Source: Tropicibacter oceani | GTDB lineage: Bacteria > Pseudomonadota > Alphaproteobacteria > Rhodobacterales > Rhodobacteraceae | DNA: 64,000 nt | Reading direction: 5' to 3' | Assembly (NCBI RefSeq): GCF_029958925.1 | Contig: NZ_CP124616.1 | Location: forward strand, 930,001 to 994,000 | Shown: piece by piece, positions 53,818-62,143 of the stretch | How the letters are laid out: every line of letters begins with the position of its first letter | Numbering within the stretch: the first letter of the stretch is position 1 | Program-made: the position numbers and the translations under genes | The notes under the pieces: model-generated | Database searches by the model: none | Told to the model about the DNA's origin: nothing | Seen by the model: the letters and a program-made list of their open reading frames with translations, nothing else

Positions 53818-54669
53818 TCAGGCGTGGCGACGCTGGTTTTCCTGGCGCCAGGCGGGGCGGACCGTCGGCGCGGCAAAGTAATACCCTTGAAGGCAATCGA
53901 TCCCCAGTTGGGTCAGGCAGGCGGCGTCGGCGGCGTTTTCGACGCGTTCGGCCACGGTGAACATGTCGAATTGTTCGGCGATGGACTGCATTGCGGCAAC
54001 CAGCACCTGGTTGTCGGGGTCCGAGGCGATGTTGCTGGTAAACTGGCCGTCCAGTTTTAGAATGTCAAAGCTGAAGTCCTTGAAGTGGCGCAGCGCCGTG
54101 AATCCTGCCCCGAAATCGTCCATGGCAAAGGAAATGCCCTTGGTCTGAAGGTCGCGCATGAAGGTGACGACAAGTTCGGGCACCATCATGGCCGAGGTTT
54201 CCGTGATCTCCAGGATCAGCCGTTCGGCCACCGTGGGGTCGCCATTCAGCCCGCGCGTCAGGGTCCGCATCCATTTCTTGTAGCCGATCGACCGCGCGGA
54301 CATGTTGATGGACAGCCGCAGGTCAGGCACGCGGGACAGTTCGGCAATGCCCTTTTCCAACGAAATGCAATCCAGAAGCCGGCCGTATTCCGTATCCTCG
54401 ACCGTGGTGATGAACTCGGCCGCGGGGATCACCCGGCCGGTTTCGTCCAGCACGCGGATCAGCCCCTCGTAAAAGGCGACGCGACCGGGGTCGCTGGCTT
54501 GAACGACCGGCTGAAAGGCCAGCATGGTCTGGCGATGTTCGATCGCACGGCGTACCATGTCCATGGTATTTGCATCCCGTTGTCTGATGGCGTGATCAAG
54601 GGCATTCAAAGGCCCCCGGTCGATGGTTTCAAACTGCCTGTTTTCCCGAGCCACGTTCGTCTCCGTCAA
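53818..54669 (-). CDS. EAL-domain cyclic-di-GMP phosphodiesterase
   Basis: 283-residue stand-alone EAL protein. Motif EGL (residues 68-70) replaces EAL, a common variant. The catalytic and metal residues are present: Asn122 (INMSA), Glu154 (EITET), Asp184-Asp185 (DDFGAG), Lys205 (LKLDG), Glu241 (AERVEN) and Gln261 (LQGYY). No sensor, membrane or GGDEF domain is present; about 40 N-terminal residues are unassigned. The activity predicted is hydrolysis of c-di-GMP to pGpG. Its neighbours do not suggest a specific target. Confidence 0.92.
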   Translation of the reverse strand: MTETNVARENRQFETIDRGPLNALDHAIRQRDANTMDMVRRAIEHRQTMLAFQPVVQASDPGRVAFYEGLIRVLDETGRVIPAAEFITTVEDTEYGRLLDCISLEKGIAELSRVPDLRLSINMSARSIGYKKWMRTLTRGLNGDPTVAERLILEITETSAMMVPELVVTFMRDLQTKGISFAMDDFGAGFTALRHFKDFSFDILKLDGQFTSNIASDPDNQVLVAAMQSIAEQFDMFTVAERVENAADAACLTQLGIDCLQGYYFAAPTVRPAWRQENQRRHA

Positions 54670-54755
54670 AGCTGCTGTGTCTGTTTTGCGCCTCAGGTTT
54701 TAAACAGTTCTTAATGTGCGAATTTGACACAACTGATCATGACCTTCACGGCTGC

Positions 54756-54783
54756 TTGACTCCGCCCGCGCAGCCCGTATAAG
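54756..54783 (+). promoter_or_regulatory. rpsD promoter
   Basis: TTGACT (54756-54761), a 16-bp spacer, and TATAAG (54778-54783). About 108 bp before the rpsD start, leaving a leader of nearly 100 bases. Good fit to a sigma-70-type promoter. Confidence 0.7.
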
Positions 54784-54890
54784 CGCGGCTTCATTGGTGT
54801 TGGTGGCCCCCGCAAGGGGATGCCTGTCGACCTGGCAAAATCCAGGGAGAGGACAACGCCCTTCGAAACCGCATACGAAGGAGATCAGCC

Positions 54891-55511
54891 GTGACCAAAC
54901 GCACCGCTGCCAAGTACAAAATTGACCGCCGGATGGGTGAAAACATCTGGGGTCGTCCGAAATCCCCCGTCAACCGTCGTGAATACGGCCCCGGCCAGCA
55001 CGGTCAGCGCCGCAAGGGCAAGATGTCCGACTTTGGCCTGCAGCTGCGCGCCAAGCAGAAGCTGAAGGGTTACTACGGCGACCTGACCGAAAAGCAGTTC
55101 AAGCGCATCTACACCGAAGCCGCCCGTGTGAAGGGTGACACCGGCGAGAACCTGATCGGCCTGCTCGAGCGCCGCCTGGACGCCGTCGTCTACCGTGCCA
55201 AGTTCGTGCCGACCGTCTTCGCTGCGCGTCAGTTCGTGAACCACGGCCACGTTCTGGTGAACGGCAAGCGGGTGAACATCCCCTCGTACCGCGTCAAGGA
55301 AGGCGACGTCATCGAAGTGCGCGAAAAGTCGCGTCAGATGGTTGCCCTGCTCGAAGCTGTCCAGCTGGCCGAGCGTGACGTCCCCGATTACATCGAGGCC
55401 GACCACTCCAAGATGACCGCGACCTTCGTTCGCGCGCCCGGTCTGGCCGATGTGCCCTACCCGGTCGTGATGGAACCGAACCTCGTGATCGAATACTACG
55501 CTCAGAACTAA
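54891..55511 (+). CDS. rpsD: 30S ribosomal protein S4
   Basis: 206 residues from GTG 54891 ([23 protein letters not shown]), preceded by GAAGGAG. One of the two primary 16S rRNA-binding proteins. The S4 RNA-binding domain is found at [42 protein letters not shown]. Single-gene transcript, as common in Rhodobacteraceae, with a defined promoter and terminator. Confidence 0.98.
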   Translation: MTKRTAAKYKIDRRMGENIWGRPKSPVNRREYGPGQHGQRRKGKMSDFGLQLRAKQKLKGYYGDLTEKQFKRIYTEAARVKGDTGENLIGLLERRLDAVVYRAKFVPTVFAARQFVNHGHVLVNGKRVNIPSYRVKEGDVIEVREKSRQMVALLEAVQLAERDVPDYIEADHSKMTATFVRAPGLADVPYPVVMEPNLVIEYYAQN

Positions 55512-55534
55512 GTTCGGCGTTTACCGAATTTGCG

Positions 55535-55562
55535 AAGGCCGTCCTCTTGGGGCGGCCTTTTG
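55535..55562 (+). terminator. rpsD terminator
   Basis: Stem AAGGCCG (55535-55541) with CGGCCTT (55553-55559), extended inside by three pairs, then TTTT. 23 bp after rpsD. Confidence 0.8.
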
Positions 55563-55612
55563 CTTTGGCGCCCCGTGGCGGCGGTTGTGGCAGGCCGGCA
55601 GGAAACGGCCGG

Positions 55613-55646
55613 GCAAAGAAAAAGCCGCGTCCTTGCGGGACGCGGC
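55613..55646 (-). terminator. Terminator of the DUF1127 gene
   Basis: Nine-base stem GCCGCGTCC (55624-55632) with GGACGCGGC (55638-55646). On the minus strand it is followed by a T-rich tail, the complement of AAAGAAAAA. It lies 27 bp beyond the DUF1127 stop. Confidence 0.75.
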
Positions 55647-55672
55647 CTTTGCCTTGGGAATTTCAGTGCCGG

Positions 55673-55894
55673 TCAGAGATACAGCGTGTCGCGCAAGACG
55701 TAACGGGCGATATCCTGACGCTTTAGCCCCATTGCCGCCAGCTGGTCGTCCGTCTTGGCGTTCAGCCGCTCCATCTCGCGCAGGCGCGGGTTTGCTTCGG
55801 CAATTGCGGCCAGAGCATTCAGGATCCGCGAGCCAAGGCCGGCCAGCGGAGAGGTGGTGGGGGCTGCCGTGTAGGGGGCGTTGATATGTGCCAT
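55673..55894 (-). CDS. DUF1127 domain small protein
   Basis: 73 residues from ATG 55894 (MAHINAPYTAA). The C-terminal RLREMERLNAKTDDQLAAMGLKRQDIARYVLRDTLYL matches DUF1127, small Arg-rich proteins found in alphaproteobacteria; some affect RNA metabolism and stress or phosphate responses, but the role of this one is unknown. Its own terminator follows. Confidence 0.85.
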   Translation of the reverse strand: MAHINAPYTAAPTTSPLAGLGSRILNALAAIAEANPRLREMERLNAKTDDQLAAMGLKRQDIARYVLRDTLYL

Positions 55895-55914
55895 TTTGTG
55901 CCTCGTTTTACCTA

Positions 55915-55937
55915 TTGGGTCAGTATCTGATACCCAA
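55915..55937. promoter_or_regulatory. Inverted-repeat region upstream of DUF1127 gene
   Basis: Outer arms TTGGGT (55915-55920) and ACCCAA (55932-55937), inner perfect pair GTATC-T-GATAC (55923-55933). It is 20 bp before the start codon, in an AT-richer stretch. Likely regulatory. Confidence 0.4.
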
Positions 55938-56168
55938 TTTATGCCGCAGCGCAGCATCAAGCTATGCCCTTTATCGAATAGCCGCCCTTTGCAAAATGCA
56001 TAGGTAACATAGGGTTAACCAAAAAGACCGAGGCGACCGTCAGGCCGCCCCGGCTGGCTGCTGCAAATACTGGTTACTCGGGTTCAATAAAGCCGACTGC
56101 GCCCAATCCTGGCGCGGGCCTTGCGGTCACACTCACAAGACCAGCGATACCGCAGATGCATGACGGTT

Positions 56169-56864
56169 TTACGACGCCGCGCCTGACAGCGGATGCCGTG
56201 ACAGGACATGGAACATGCCATCGGGATCCTCTCCGCACAGGCTCAGGGCATCCAGGACAAAAGGCCGGGGCAGCAGCGGTTGCAGAACGGGCAGCAAGGC
56301 GGCCTCGCATTGTTTCGCCGCAGCCCGGGGCAGGCGGTCGGTCAGGGTCATGTGGAACTTGAATTCGTCCAGAACAAAGGGATAGCCCCAGCGCTGCAAA
56401 AGCGCCTCTTGTGCCGGGGTCAGCGGCCTGCCGCGCCGACGCTCTTGTTCGCTGGCGGTCAGGGGCGCGCGGAACCGGTCAAAACTGGTCACCACCTGGG
56501 CGGCCAGCGCGTCCAGCGGGGCCGTGTCGCCGATGACGGTCAGGGCAAGAAAACGGCCAAGCCGGGTCAGCTCCAAACCTTGCAGCGAGACCGGCGGGGT
56601 TTGCGCGCAGAACTCGGCCAGCGCCTGGGTCAATGCCGTGACAGACGTGTCCCGGGCCAGTCGGAAAGGTGGTTTGATCGTGCCATGGAATCCGTATTTG
56701 CGTGGCGCCTTGGTCAATTCGCGCGCCGGGGCGGGCAGGGCATCGATCACCGGCGCGTCGGGCCGTTCGCCCGTGGCAAGGTTCCAGCCAAGCCAGGCGG
56801 CGCCGAAATCGGCCAGCGGCCCCTTTGGTGCGGTATGGAACAGGGCGTATCGGGCAAAGGGCAT
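56169..56864 (-). CDS. DUF1045 family protein (2H phosphoesterase-like)
   Basis: 231 residues. Two His-x-Thr motifs, HGTIK near residue 60 and HMTLT near 171, give the 2H phosphoesterase pattern. The family is associated with phosphonate utilisation (TIGR03223-type) in other bacteria, but no phn genes are near. Substrate unknown; a cyclic phosphodiester is a likely type. Confidence 0.82.
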   Translation of the reverse strand: MPFARYALFHTAPKGPLADFGAAWLGWNLATGERPDAPVIDALPAPARELTKAPRKYGFHGTIKPPFRLARDTSVTALTQALAEFCAQTPPVSLQGLELTRLGRFLALTVIGDTAPLDALAAQVVTSFDRFRAPLTASEQERRRGRPLTPAQEALLQRWGYPFVLDEFKFHMTLTDRLPRAAAKQCEAALLPVLQPLLPRPFVLDALSLCGEDPDGMFHVLSRHPLSGAAS

Positions 56865-56981
56865 CGGCGCGACCTTGGCTTGGCATTCCTCCGCAGTGTG
56901 CCAGAAAATTCGTTATTGGCCAAGCTGTTGCAAGAGGTGCGCGGGGAGGCTGCGGAAAGCGGTCGGGGATCGGGCAAAAGA

Positions 56982-57058
56982 TGGTGATCCCGGCAGGATT
57001 CGAACCTGCAACCTGCCCCTTAGGAGGGGGCTGCTCTATCCAGTTGAGCCACGGGACC
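56982..57058 (-). tRNA. tRNA-Arg (anticodon CCT)
   Basis: 77 bp including an encoded CCA end. The minus strand folds as a cloverleaf: acceptor GGTCCCG/CGGGATC (one G-U pair), D arm GCTC/GAGC, anticodon stem GCCCC/GGGGC with loop CTCCTAA, and T arm GCAGG/CCTGC with loop TTCGAAT. Anticodon CCT decodes AGG, a rare codon in this GC-rich genome. Single tRNA; such genes are often phage attachment sites, but no integrase is next to it. Confidence 0.95.
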
Positions 57059-57167
57059 GTCCGAAACTGCTCATAACGTGCTGGCCGGGGCTTGTCATCC
57101 CGCAACTCACCTTGCGCCCCGCTGCGTTTGCGGTAACGATTGTCCCAGCTTGAAAAGGATACTGCCC

Positions 57168-58193
57168 TTGTCCAACGACGATACCCGCCCGCTGACCCTT
57201 CGAGATGTGTCCGAAGCCTCTGGCGTTTCGGAAATGACCGTAAGCCGCGTTTTGCGAAACCGCGGCGATGTCAGCCAGGCAACGCGGGAAAAGGTCCTGG
57301 AGGCGGCCAAGGCGCTGGGGTATGTGCCCAACAAGATCGCCGGGGCGCTGGCCAGCCAGCGGGTGAACCTGGTCGCGGTCATCATCCCGTCCTTGCGCAA
57401 CATGGTCTTTCCCGAGGTCATGTCCGGCATTTCCGCCGTTCTGGAGGAAACCGATCTGCAGCCCGTGGTGGGCGTCACTGACTATCTTCCCGAAAAGGAA
57501 GAAAGGGTGCTGTACGAAATGCTGTCCTGGCGGCCTTCGGGCGTGATCATCGCCGGGCTTGAGCATTCCGAGGCCTCGAAGGCGATGCTGAAAGCCAGCG
57601 GCATTCCGGTGGTCGAGATCATGGATACCGACGGTACGCCCATCGACAGCGCCGTGGGCATCAGCCACCGCCGCGCGGGCCGCGAAATGGCCAAGGCGAT
57701 CCTCAAGCAGGGGTATCAGCGCATCGGCTTCATGGGCACCAAGATGCCGTTGGATCACCGGGCGCGCAAACGGTTCGAAGGCTTTACCGAGGCGCTGGCC
57801 AAGGAAGGTGTCGAAATCGCGGATCAGGAATTCTATTCGGGCGGGTCGGCGCTGGCCAAGGGGCGCGAGTTGACGCGCGCCATGCTCAAACGCGACCCCG
57901 AGCTGGATTTCCTGTATTATTCGAACGACATGATCGCTGCGGGCGGCATGTTGGAATTGCTGGACCAGGGCATCGACATTCCCGGACAGGTCGGAATCGC
58001 CGGGTTCAACGGGGTGGAACTGCTGCAAGGTCTGCCCCGGCAGCTTGCCACGATGGACGCCTGTCGGACCGAGATCGGCACAAAGGCGGCGCAGATCATC
58101 GCGGACCGCGTCGCGGGCGGCGCGGAGGCCACCGAAAAGGTGATCGAGCTGACGCCCAAGCTGTCCTTTGGCGATACCCTCAAACGGCGCTGA
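57168..58193 (+). CDS. LacI family transcriptional regulator
   Basis: 341 residues from a TTG at 57168 with AAAGGA upstream; a longer frame exists but runs back into the spacer close to the tRNA. The DNA-binding head LTLRDVSEASGVSEMTVSRVLRNRGDVSQATREKVLEAAKALGYVPNKIAGALAS is typical of LacI proteins, and the rest is a periplasmic-binding-like sensor (FMGTKMPLDHRARKRFEGF; YYSNDMIAAGGML). It resembles gluconate-type GntR repressors of this family. The target is not adjacent; ycaQ-like gene follows by one base. Confidence 0.9.
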   Translation: MSNDDTRPLTLRDVSEASGVSEMTVSRVLRNRGDVSQATREKVLEAAKALGYVPNKIAGALASQRVNLVAVIIPSLRNMVFPEVMSGISAVLEETDLQPVVGVTDYLPEKEERVLYEMLSWRPSGVIIAGLEHSEASKAMLKASGIPVVEIMDTDGTPIDSAVGISHRRAGREMAKAILKQGYQRIGFMGTKMPLDHRARKRFEGFTEALAKEGVEIADQEFYSGGSALAKGRELTRAMLKRDPELDFLYYSNDMIAAGGMLELLDQGIDIPGQVGIAGFNGVELLQGLPRQLATMDACRTEIGTKAAQIIADRVAGGAEATEKVIELTPKLSFGDTLKRR

Positions 58194-58194
58194 G

Positions 58195-59394
58195 GTGCGG
58201 CTGGAGAACGCACTGGCGCGGCGGCTTTTCCTGCACAAACACGCGCTGTCCGAGGCCCCGACCGGGCCGTCGAAAGGGGCGGATCTGCTGGAGTTGATCC
58301 AGCGGATCGGGTTTGTCCAGGTCGACAGCGTGCGCACGGTGGAACGGGCGCATCACATGATCCTGTTCGCGCGCCGGGCGTCTTACCGGCCTGCGCACCT
58401 TGACCCGGTGCTGGAGCCAGGCAAGGGGTTGTTCGAACACTGGACGCATGATGCCTCGGTCATTCCGACCGACTTTTACCCACATTGGCAGCTGCGTTTT
58501 GCCCGCGATCGCGACCGGATGCGGACGCGTTGGGAAAAGTGGCAGCGCAACGGGTTTGCCGAAAAGTTCGACGAAGTCCTTGGTCATATTCGCGACAACG
58601 GCGCCTGCGGGTCGGCGGATGTGGGCGGCGACGAAGAACGCAGTTCGGGCGGTTGGTGGGATTGGCATCCCTCGAAAACGGCGCTGGAATATCTGTGGCG
58701 CACCGGGGTGCTGTCGGTCGTGCGGCGCGACAGCTTTCGCAAGATCTATGACCTGACGGAACGGGTGATTGCCGCCGATCTTCTGCAACACCGGCCAGAC
58801 GAGGCCGAGACGGTGGATTGGCTGTGCCGGCAGGCTCTGGATCGGCTGGGGTTTGGCACACCGGGCGAAATCGCGGCCTTCTGGGACACGCTGCGCCCCG
58901 CCGAGGTCAAGGCCTGGTCCGATGCGGCCCTGACCCAAGGCGAGATCGTCCCGATCGAGGTGCAGGGCGCGGATGGCACATGGCGCAAATGCATGAGTTT
59001 TCCCGATGTGCGGGAACAGGCGCTTGCCGCACCTGATCCAACCGGGCGGCTGCGGGTTCTGTCGCCCTTTGATCCGGCGCTGCGCGATCGCAAACGCGCC
59101 GAGCGGCTGTTCGGATTTCACTACCGGATCGAGATTTTCGTGCCCGCGCCAAAGCGGATCTATGGCTACTATGTCTTTCCCTTGCTGGAAGGGGATCGGC
59201 TGGTCGGGCGGATCGACATGACCGCGCATCGCGGTGACGGCGTGCTGGACATTACCGCCCTTTGGCCAGAACACGGCGTGCAATGGGGCGCAGGCCGTCA
59301 GGCGCGGCTTGAGGCCGAGTTGGCGCGCATGGCGCGGTTCACCGGGCTTGAGGGGCTGCGCTGGGCCGATGGGTGGCTGCGCGCACCGCGCTAG
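58195..59394 (+). CDS. YcaQ-like winged-helix protein (crosslink repair glycosylase family)
   Basis: 399 residues from GTG 58195 (VRLENALARRLFLHKHAL). Family marks are the N-terminal helix with LIQRIGFVQVDSVRTVERAHHMILFARR, then HWTHDASVIPTDFYPHW, and GYYVFPLLEGDRLVGRIDMTAHR near the end. The best-known member, E. coli YcaQ, removes DNA interstrand crosslinks. Activity here is inferred. One base after the LacI stop. Confidence 0.85.
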   Translation: MRLENALARRLFLHKHALSEAPTGPSKGADLLELIQRIGFVQVDSVRTVERAHHMILFARRASYRPAHLDPVLEPGKGLFEHWTHDASVIPTDFYPHWQLRFARDRDRMRTRWEKWQRNGFAEKFDEVLGHIRDNGACGSADVGGDEERSSGGWWDWHPSKTALEYLWRTGVLSVVRRDSFRKIYDLTERVIAADLLQHRPDEAETVDWLCRQALDRLGFGTPGEIAAFWDTLRPAEVKAWSDAALTQGEIVPIEVQGADGTWRKCMSFPDVREQALAAPDPTGRLRVLSPFDPALRDRKRAERLFGFHYRIEIFVPAPKRIYGYYVFPLLEGDRLVGRIDMTAHRGDGVLDITALWPEHGVQWGAGRQARLEAELARMARFTGLEGLRWADGWLRAPR

Positions 59395-59396
59395 GG

Positions 59397-60101
59397 TCAA
59401 AGAACCTCGATCACCGATTTGTCGATCGACAGCACATAGCCGCGCCGCGCCACGTTCTTGACCAGCAGCGCGCTGACCAACTGGTTGCCCAGTCCGTCGC
59501 GCAGTCGTTTGATCCGCATCGCCCCGGCGCTTTCGTCGCAATCCACGTCACGTTTTCCGGATATCATCGCCTCGATCTGGGCGCCGGTCAGAATGTCGTC
59601 GTCCATCCGGGCTTCGGCCAGGACGGCAAGGGTTTCCATCAGCGCCTCGGTCAGTTTGAAGCCGGTCGAGTTGAGGTAGACGGTGTTTTCCTCGCGCGAG
59701 ATGACCAGCGAATTCACCTCGATCCCCGACCGTTCGATCTGGGCCATGCGGCGGTTCAGGCCGACCAGCATGACAAGGAACACCAATGCCGCGACCAGCA
59801 TGGCGGCAGCGAACAGAAGCAGGATGAAGATCACCATGCGATAGCTGGTCAGCGTATCGGCAAAGGTCGTCCCGCTTTGCGCCAGGATTTCCAACAGCTT
59901 GATTTCGGCCTGCGATGTCAGCGTATCGTTTTCGACAAAGATCCGCTCTACCCGCGCGTTAAAGGCGTTGGCGTCGGGAAGGGTCAGCATCAGCACCGTG
60001 CCGACCAGCACGAACAGCATGACGATGGCCGCGATTCCCACGGTGACGATGCGGGCGCCAGAGCGGCGGGTATCAGTAACGGAGATAGTAGTCACCGGCA
60101 T
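59397..60101 (-). CDS. Membrane-anchored winged-helix protein
   Basis: 234 residues. Two transmembrane segments (about residues 19-41 and 88-115) flank a periplasmic loop of about 45 residues. The C-terminal part from about 140 resembles an OmpR/ToxR-type winged helix: GFKLTEALMETLAVLAEARMDDDILT, then AGAMRIKRLRDGLGNQLVSALLVKNVARRGYVLSID. A membrane-bound regulator is thus possible, with the DNA-binding domain at the C-terminus, opposite to ToxR order. Its start lies inside the end of the secreted-protein gene (29-bp overlap). Confidence 0.68.
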   Translation of the reverse strand: MPVTTISVTDTRRSGARIVTVGIAAIVMLFVLVGTVLMLTLPDANAFNARVERIFVENDTLTSQAEIKLLEILAQSGTTFADTLTSYRMVIFILLLFAAAMLVAALVFLVMLVGLNRRMAQIERSGIEVNSLVISREENTVYLNSTGFKLTEALMETLAVLAEARMDDDILTGAQIEAMISGKRDVDCDESAGAMRIKRLRDGLGNQLVSALLVKNVARRGYVLSIDKSVIEVL

Positions 60102-60366
60102 TGGCCTTCATCTTTGCGCTGGGCGTGGTTTCGGACAGGCCAAGCACGTTCAGCAAGACCCAGCCCCCGGCGGACAGGCGATCCTGTGCCATGCTGGCGG
60201 CCTGAGAGCCAGAGGGGCAGCTGCCGCCTATGGCCAGAATGCCATAGTGCAGGCGCAGCGGGCTGTCCTGCTTGGCCTTGTATTCCACGAAGCAATCGGC
60301 CTGGGCGGCGGCTGGCAGGGCCAGCATCGCGAGGGCGATCAGAAGGGGGGCGAATGTGTTTTTCAT
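60073..60366 (-). CDS. Small secreted protein
   Basis: 97 residues from ATG 60366. A cleavable signal peptide (FAPLLIALAMLALPAAAQA) precedes a mature part of about 76 residues with two cysteines (DCFVEYKAKQ and GGSCPSGSQ) that could form a disulfide. No family recognised. The 3' end overlaps the start of the membrane winged-helix gene, so the two are translated together and probably related in function. Confidence 0.65.
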   Translation of the reverse strand: MKNTFAPLLIALAMLALPAAAQADCFVEYKAKQDSPLRLHYGILAIGGSCPSGSQAASMAQDRLSAGGWVLLNVLGLSETTPSAKMKANAGDYYLRY

Positions 60367-60541
60367 GTTTGTCACGTTGCGCCGAGCAGGGCGGAAATTC
60401 AATAACCATGGGGTTTTGACGCGGTGTTATTCGATAGCCCGCGGCCGTTATTGCCTGAATTTGCGCATCGCTCGCAGGGTTGATGCAGGGACGCCTGACC
60501 TTCTGGCGCCTTGGACCCAAACCCTTTTGGAGGAAAGACTC

Positions 60542-61033
60542 ATGTCTGCCAAATTCATTACCGGTGTTCTCGCCGTTGCTGCCACCATCGCCGCCTTTTC
60601 CGCCCTGCCTGCCCGGGCCGACAACAGCGAAAAGATCGCCAAGGTCGTCGCCGGGGTGGCCACCCTTTATATCGCGGGCCGTCTGATCGAAGAGCTGGCC
60701 GACAACAAGGTTACCCAGGTGCACGGCCCCGGCGGGCGCAACGGCTATGATGGCCGCCGCTATGGCGGTAACGACGGGCGCTATGGCGATCGCGGAGGAC
60801 GCTGGGACAAGCCGCGCCACCGCAAGACGGTGCCGGCCCATTGTGTGCGCCGTGTCCAGATGCGCCACACCAACTATGTGCTGTCCAGCTACTGCTTGCG
60901 TCAAAGCCATGTTTCCCTGCGCCAGCTGCCGCAGCGCTGCCAAGTCAACTGGCGCACCAACCGCGGTCCGCGCAGCGGTTATGCGCTGAGCTGTCTCAAG
61001 CGCAACGGATACCAGATCGCGCGCAGCCGCTGA
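60542..61033 (+). CDS. Secreted basic protein with Cys pairs
   Basis: 163 residues. The signal peptide ends around PARAD (residue 25). A short helical part ([29 protein letters not shown]) and a Gly/Arg-rich linker precede a C-terminal domain with four cysteines (AHCVRR, SSYCLRQ, QRCQVNW, LSCLKR), likely two disulfides. High in Arg. Function unknown. GGAGG-like ribosome-binding site before ATG 60542; a strong terminator follows. Confidence 0.7.
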   Translation: MSAKFITGVLAVAATIAAFSALPARADNSEKIAKVVAGVATLYIAGRLIEELADNKVTQVHGPGGRNGYDGRRYGGNDGRYGDRGGRWDKPRHRKTVPAHCVRRVQMRHTNYVLSSYCLRQSHVSLRQLPQRCQVNWRTNRGPRSGYALSCLKRNGYQIARSR

Positions 61034-61084
61034 GCGGGCGCCAGAGCCGGCAGGCAGGCCGGACCGACCCGAGCAGTGACAGGC

Positions 61085-61113
61085 AAAAGGGCCCCGCGAT
61101 CCGGGGCCCTTTT
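61085..61113 (+). terminator. Terminator before smpB
   Basis: Twelve-base perfect stem (61085-61096 with 61102-61113), loop CGATC, with A-tract and T-tract built into the stem, so it could act in both directions. 52 bp after the secreted-protein gene. Confidence 0.85.
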
Positions 61114-61173
61114 CACGTGTCGCGTCAGGGCTGCTTATGGACAGGGGCGGGCAGAGTGACTATCTGGGCAGTC

Positions 61174-61650
61174 ATGGCCAAGAAACCCAAAAGCTCTGAC
61201 CCGAATTACAAGGTGATCGCCGAAAACCGGCGCGCGCGCTTTGACTATGCCATCGAGGACGATATCGAATGCGGCATCATCCTGACCGGCTCCGAGGTCA
61301 AATCACTGCGCGAGAACGCCTCGAACATCGCCGAAAGCTATGCGGCGGTGGAAGAGGGCGAATTGTGGTTGGTGAACTCGTATATCGCGCCCTACGAACG
61401 CGCGATGTTCAAGCACGAGGAACGCCGTCGTCGCAAGCTGCTGGTGTCGAAAAAGGAACTGTCGCGGCTGTGGAATGAAACCCAGCGCAAGGGCATGACG
61501 CTGGTGCCGCTGGTGCTGTATTTCAACCACAAGGGCATCGTGAAGATCAAGCTGGGCATCGCCAAGGGCAAGAAGAACCACGACAAGCGCGAAACCGAGG
61601 CCAAGCGCGACTGGGGTCGCCAGAAACAGCGTCTGCTCAAGCAGAACTGA
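61174..61650 (+). CDS. smpB: SsrA-binding protein
   Basis: 158 residues from ATG 61174 ([13 protein letters not shown]). Works with tmRNA in trans-translation to rescue stalled ribosomes. The core is seen at [44 protein letters not shown], and the C-terminal [33 protein letters not shown] is the basic tail that enters the mRNA channel. The ssrA gene is not in this window. Confidence 0.97.
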   Translation: MAKKPKSSDPNYKVIAENRRARFDYAIEDDIECGIILTGSEVKSLRENASNIAESYAAVEEGELWLVNSYIAPYERAMFKHEERRRRKLLVSKKELSRLWNETQRKGMTLVPLVLYFNHKGIVKIKLGIAKGKKNHDKRETEAKRDWGRQKQRLLKQN

Positions 61651-61730
61651 CGGGGAGAAACGCCCCGAGTTTCCCTTGGTACGGCCAAGGTAAGCCTGTC
61701 ACCTTGCGTCCTGCCCGACTTGGGCAGGAG
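61651..61730 (+). promoter_or_regulatory. Three hairpins in the smpB downstream gap
   Basis: Stems at 61651-61667 (CGGGG/CCCCG), 61674-61690 (CCTTGG/CCAAGG) and 61709-61729 (TCCTGCCC/GGGCAGGA). The first comes directly after the smpB stop and may be its terminator (tail AGTTT). An 11-base direct repeat, GGGAGAAACGC, occurs at 61653-61663 and 61734-61744. Confidence 0.5.
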
Positions 61731-61746
61731 TGAGGGAGAAACGCGA

Positions 61747-62037
61747 ATGGAATTGATTATTGGTCTGCTGTCCGGCGCCGTTGGTGGCAACGTTGCTGGT
61801 GGATTGCTGAAGAAATTCGATCAGGGAACGCTGATCAACTCGCTTGCCGGGATCGTCGGTGGCGGCCTTGGCGGCACGATCCTTGGCATGCTGGGTGCCC
61901 CGGACATGGCGGGTGCCGCAGGCGAAGCGGGCGGTCTGGACCTGGGCGCGATCATCGGCCAGGTGGCTGGCGGCGGCGTTGGCGGCGGCGCATTGCTGGC
62001 GATTGTCGGCATGGTGCGCAACGCGATGGGCAAATAA
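61747..62037 (+). CDS. Glycine-rich small membrane protein
   Basis: 96 residues from ATG 61747; GAGGGAG lies upstream. Hydrophobic and Gly-rich, with GLLSGAVGGNVAGGLLKKF at the start, INSLAGIVGGGLGGTILGML in the middle, and GGGVGGGALLAIVGMVRNAMGK at the end. GxxxG-like patterns suggest packed membrane helices. No defined family. Ends 106 bp before sseA. Confidence 0.65.
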   Translation: MELIIGLLSGAVGGNVAGGLLKKFDQGTLINSLAGIVGGGLGGTILGMLGAPDMAGAAGEAGGLDLGAIIGQVAGGGVGGGALLAIVGMVRNAMGK

Positions 62038-62143
62038 GCCAAAAACAGCAGGGCGCGACCTTTGGAAACGGGGCGCGCCCTTGCCAGTGTGCGCAACCGG
62101 CACTAAGGACGGGGTGTCTTTTCAACGCCCCGGGGGGAAGCCC

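Noticed and set aside
56074-56310. 78-codon minus-strand frame overlapping the end of DUF1045 gene
   Set aside because: Most of it is antisense-type overlap in another frame, with no suitable start close to the part outside DUF1045.
56982-57058. tRNA-Arg as attachment site of an integrated element
   Set aside because: No integrase, no repeat of the tRNA 3' end and no shift to foreign genes nearby.
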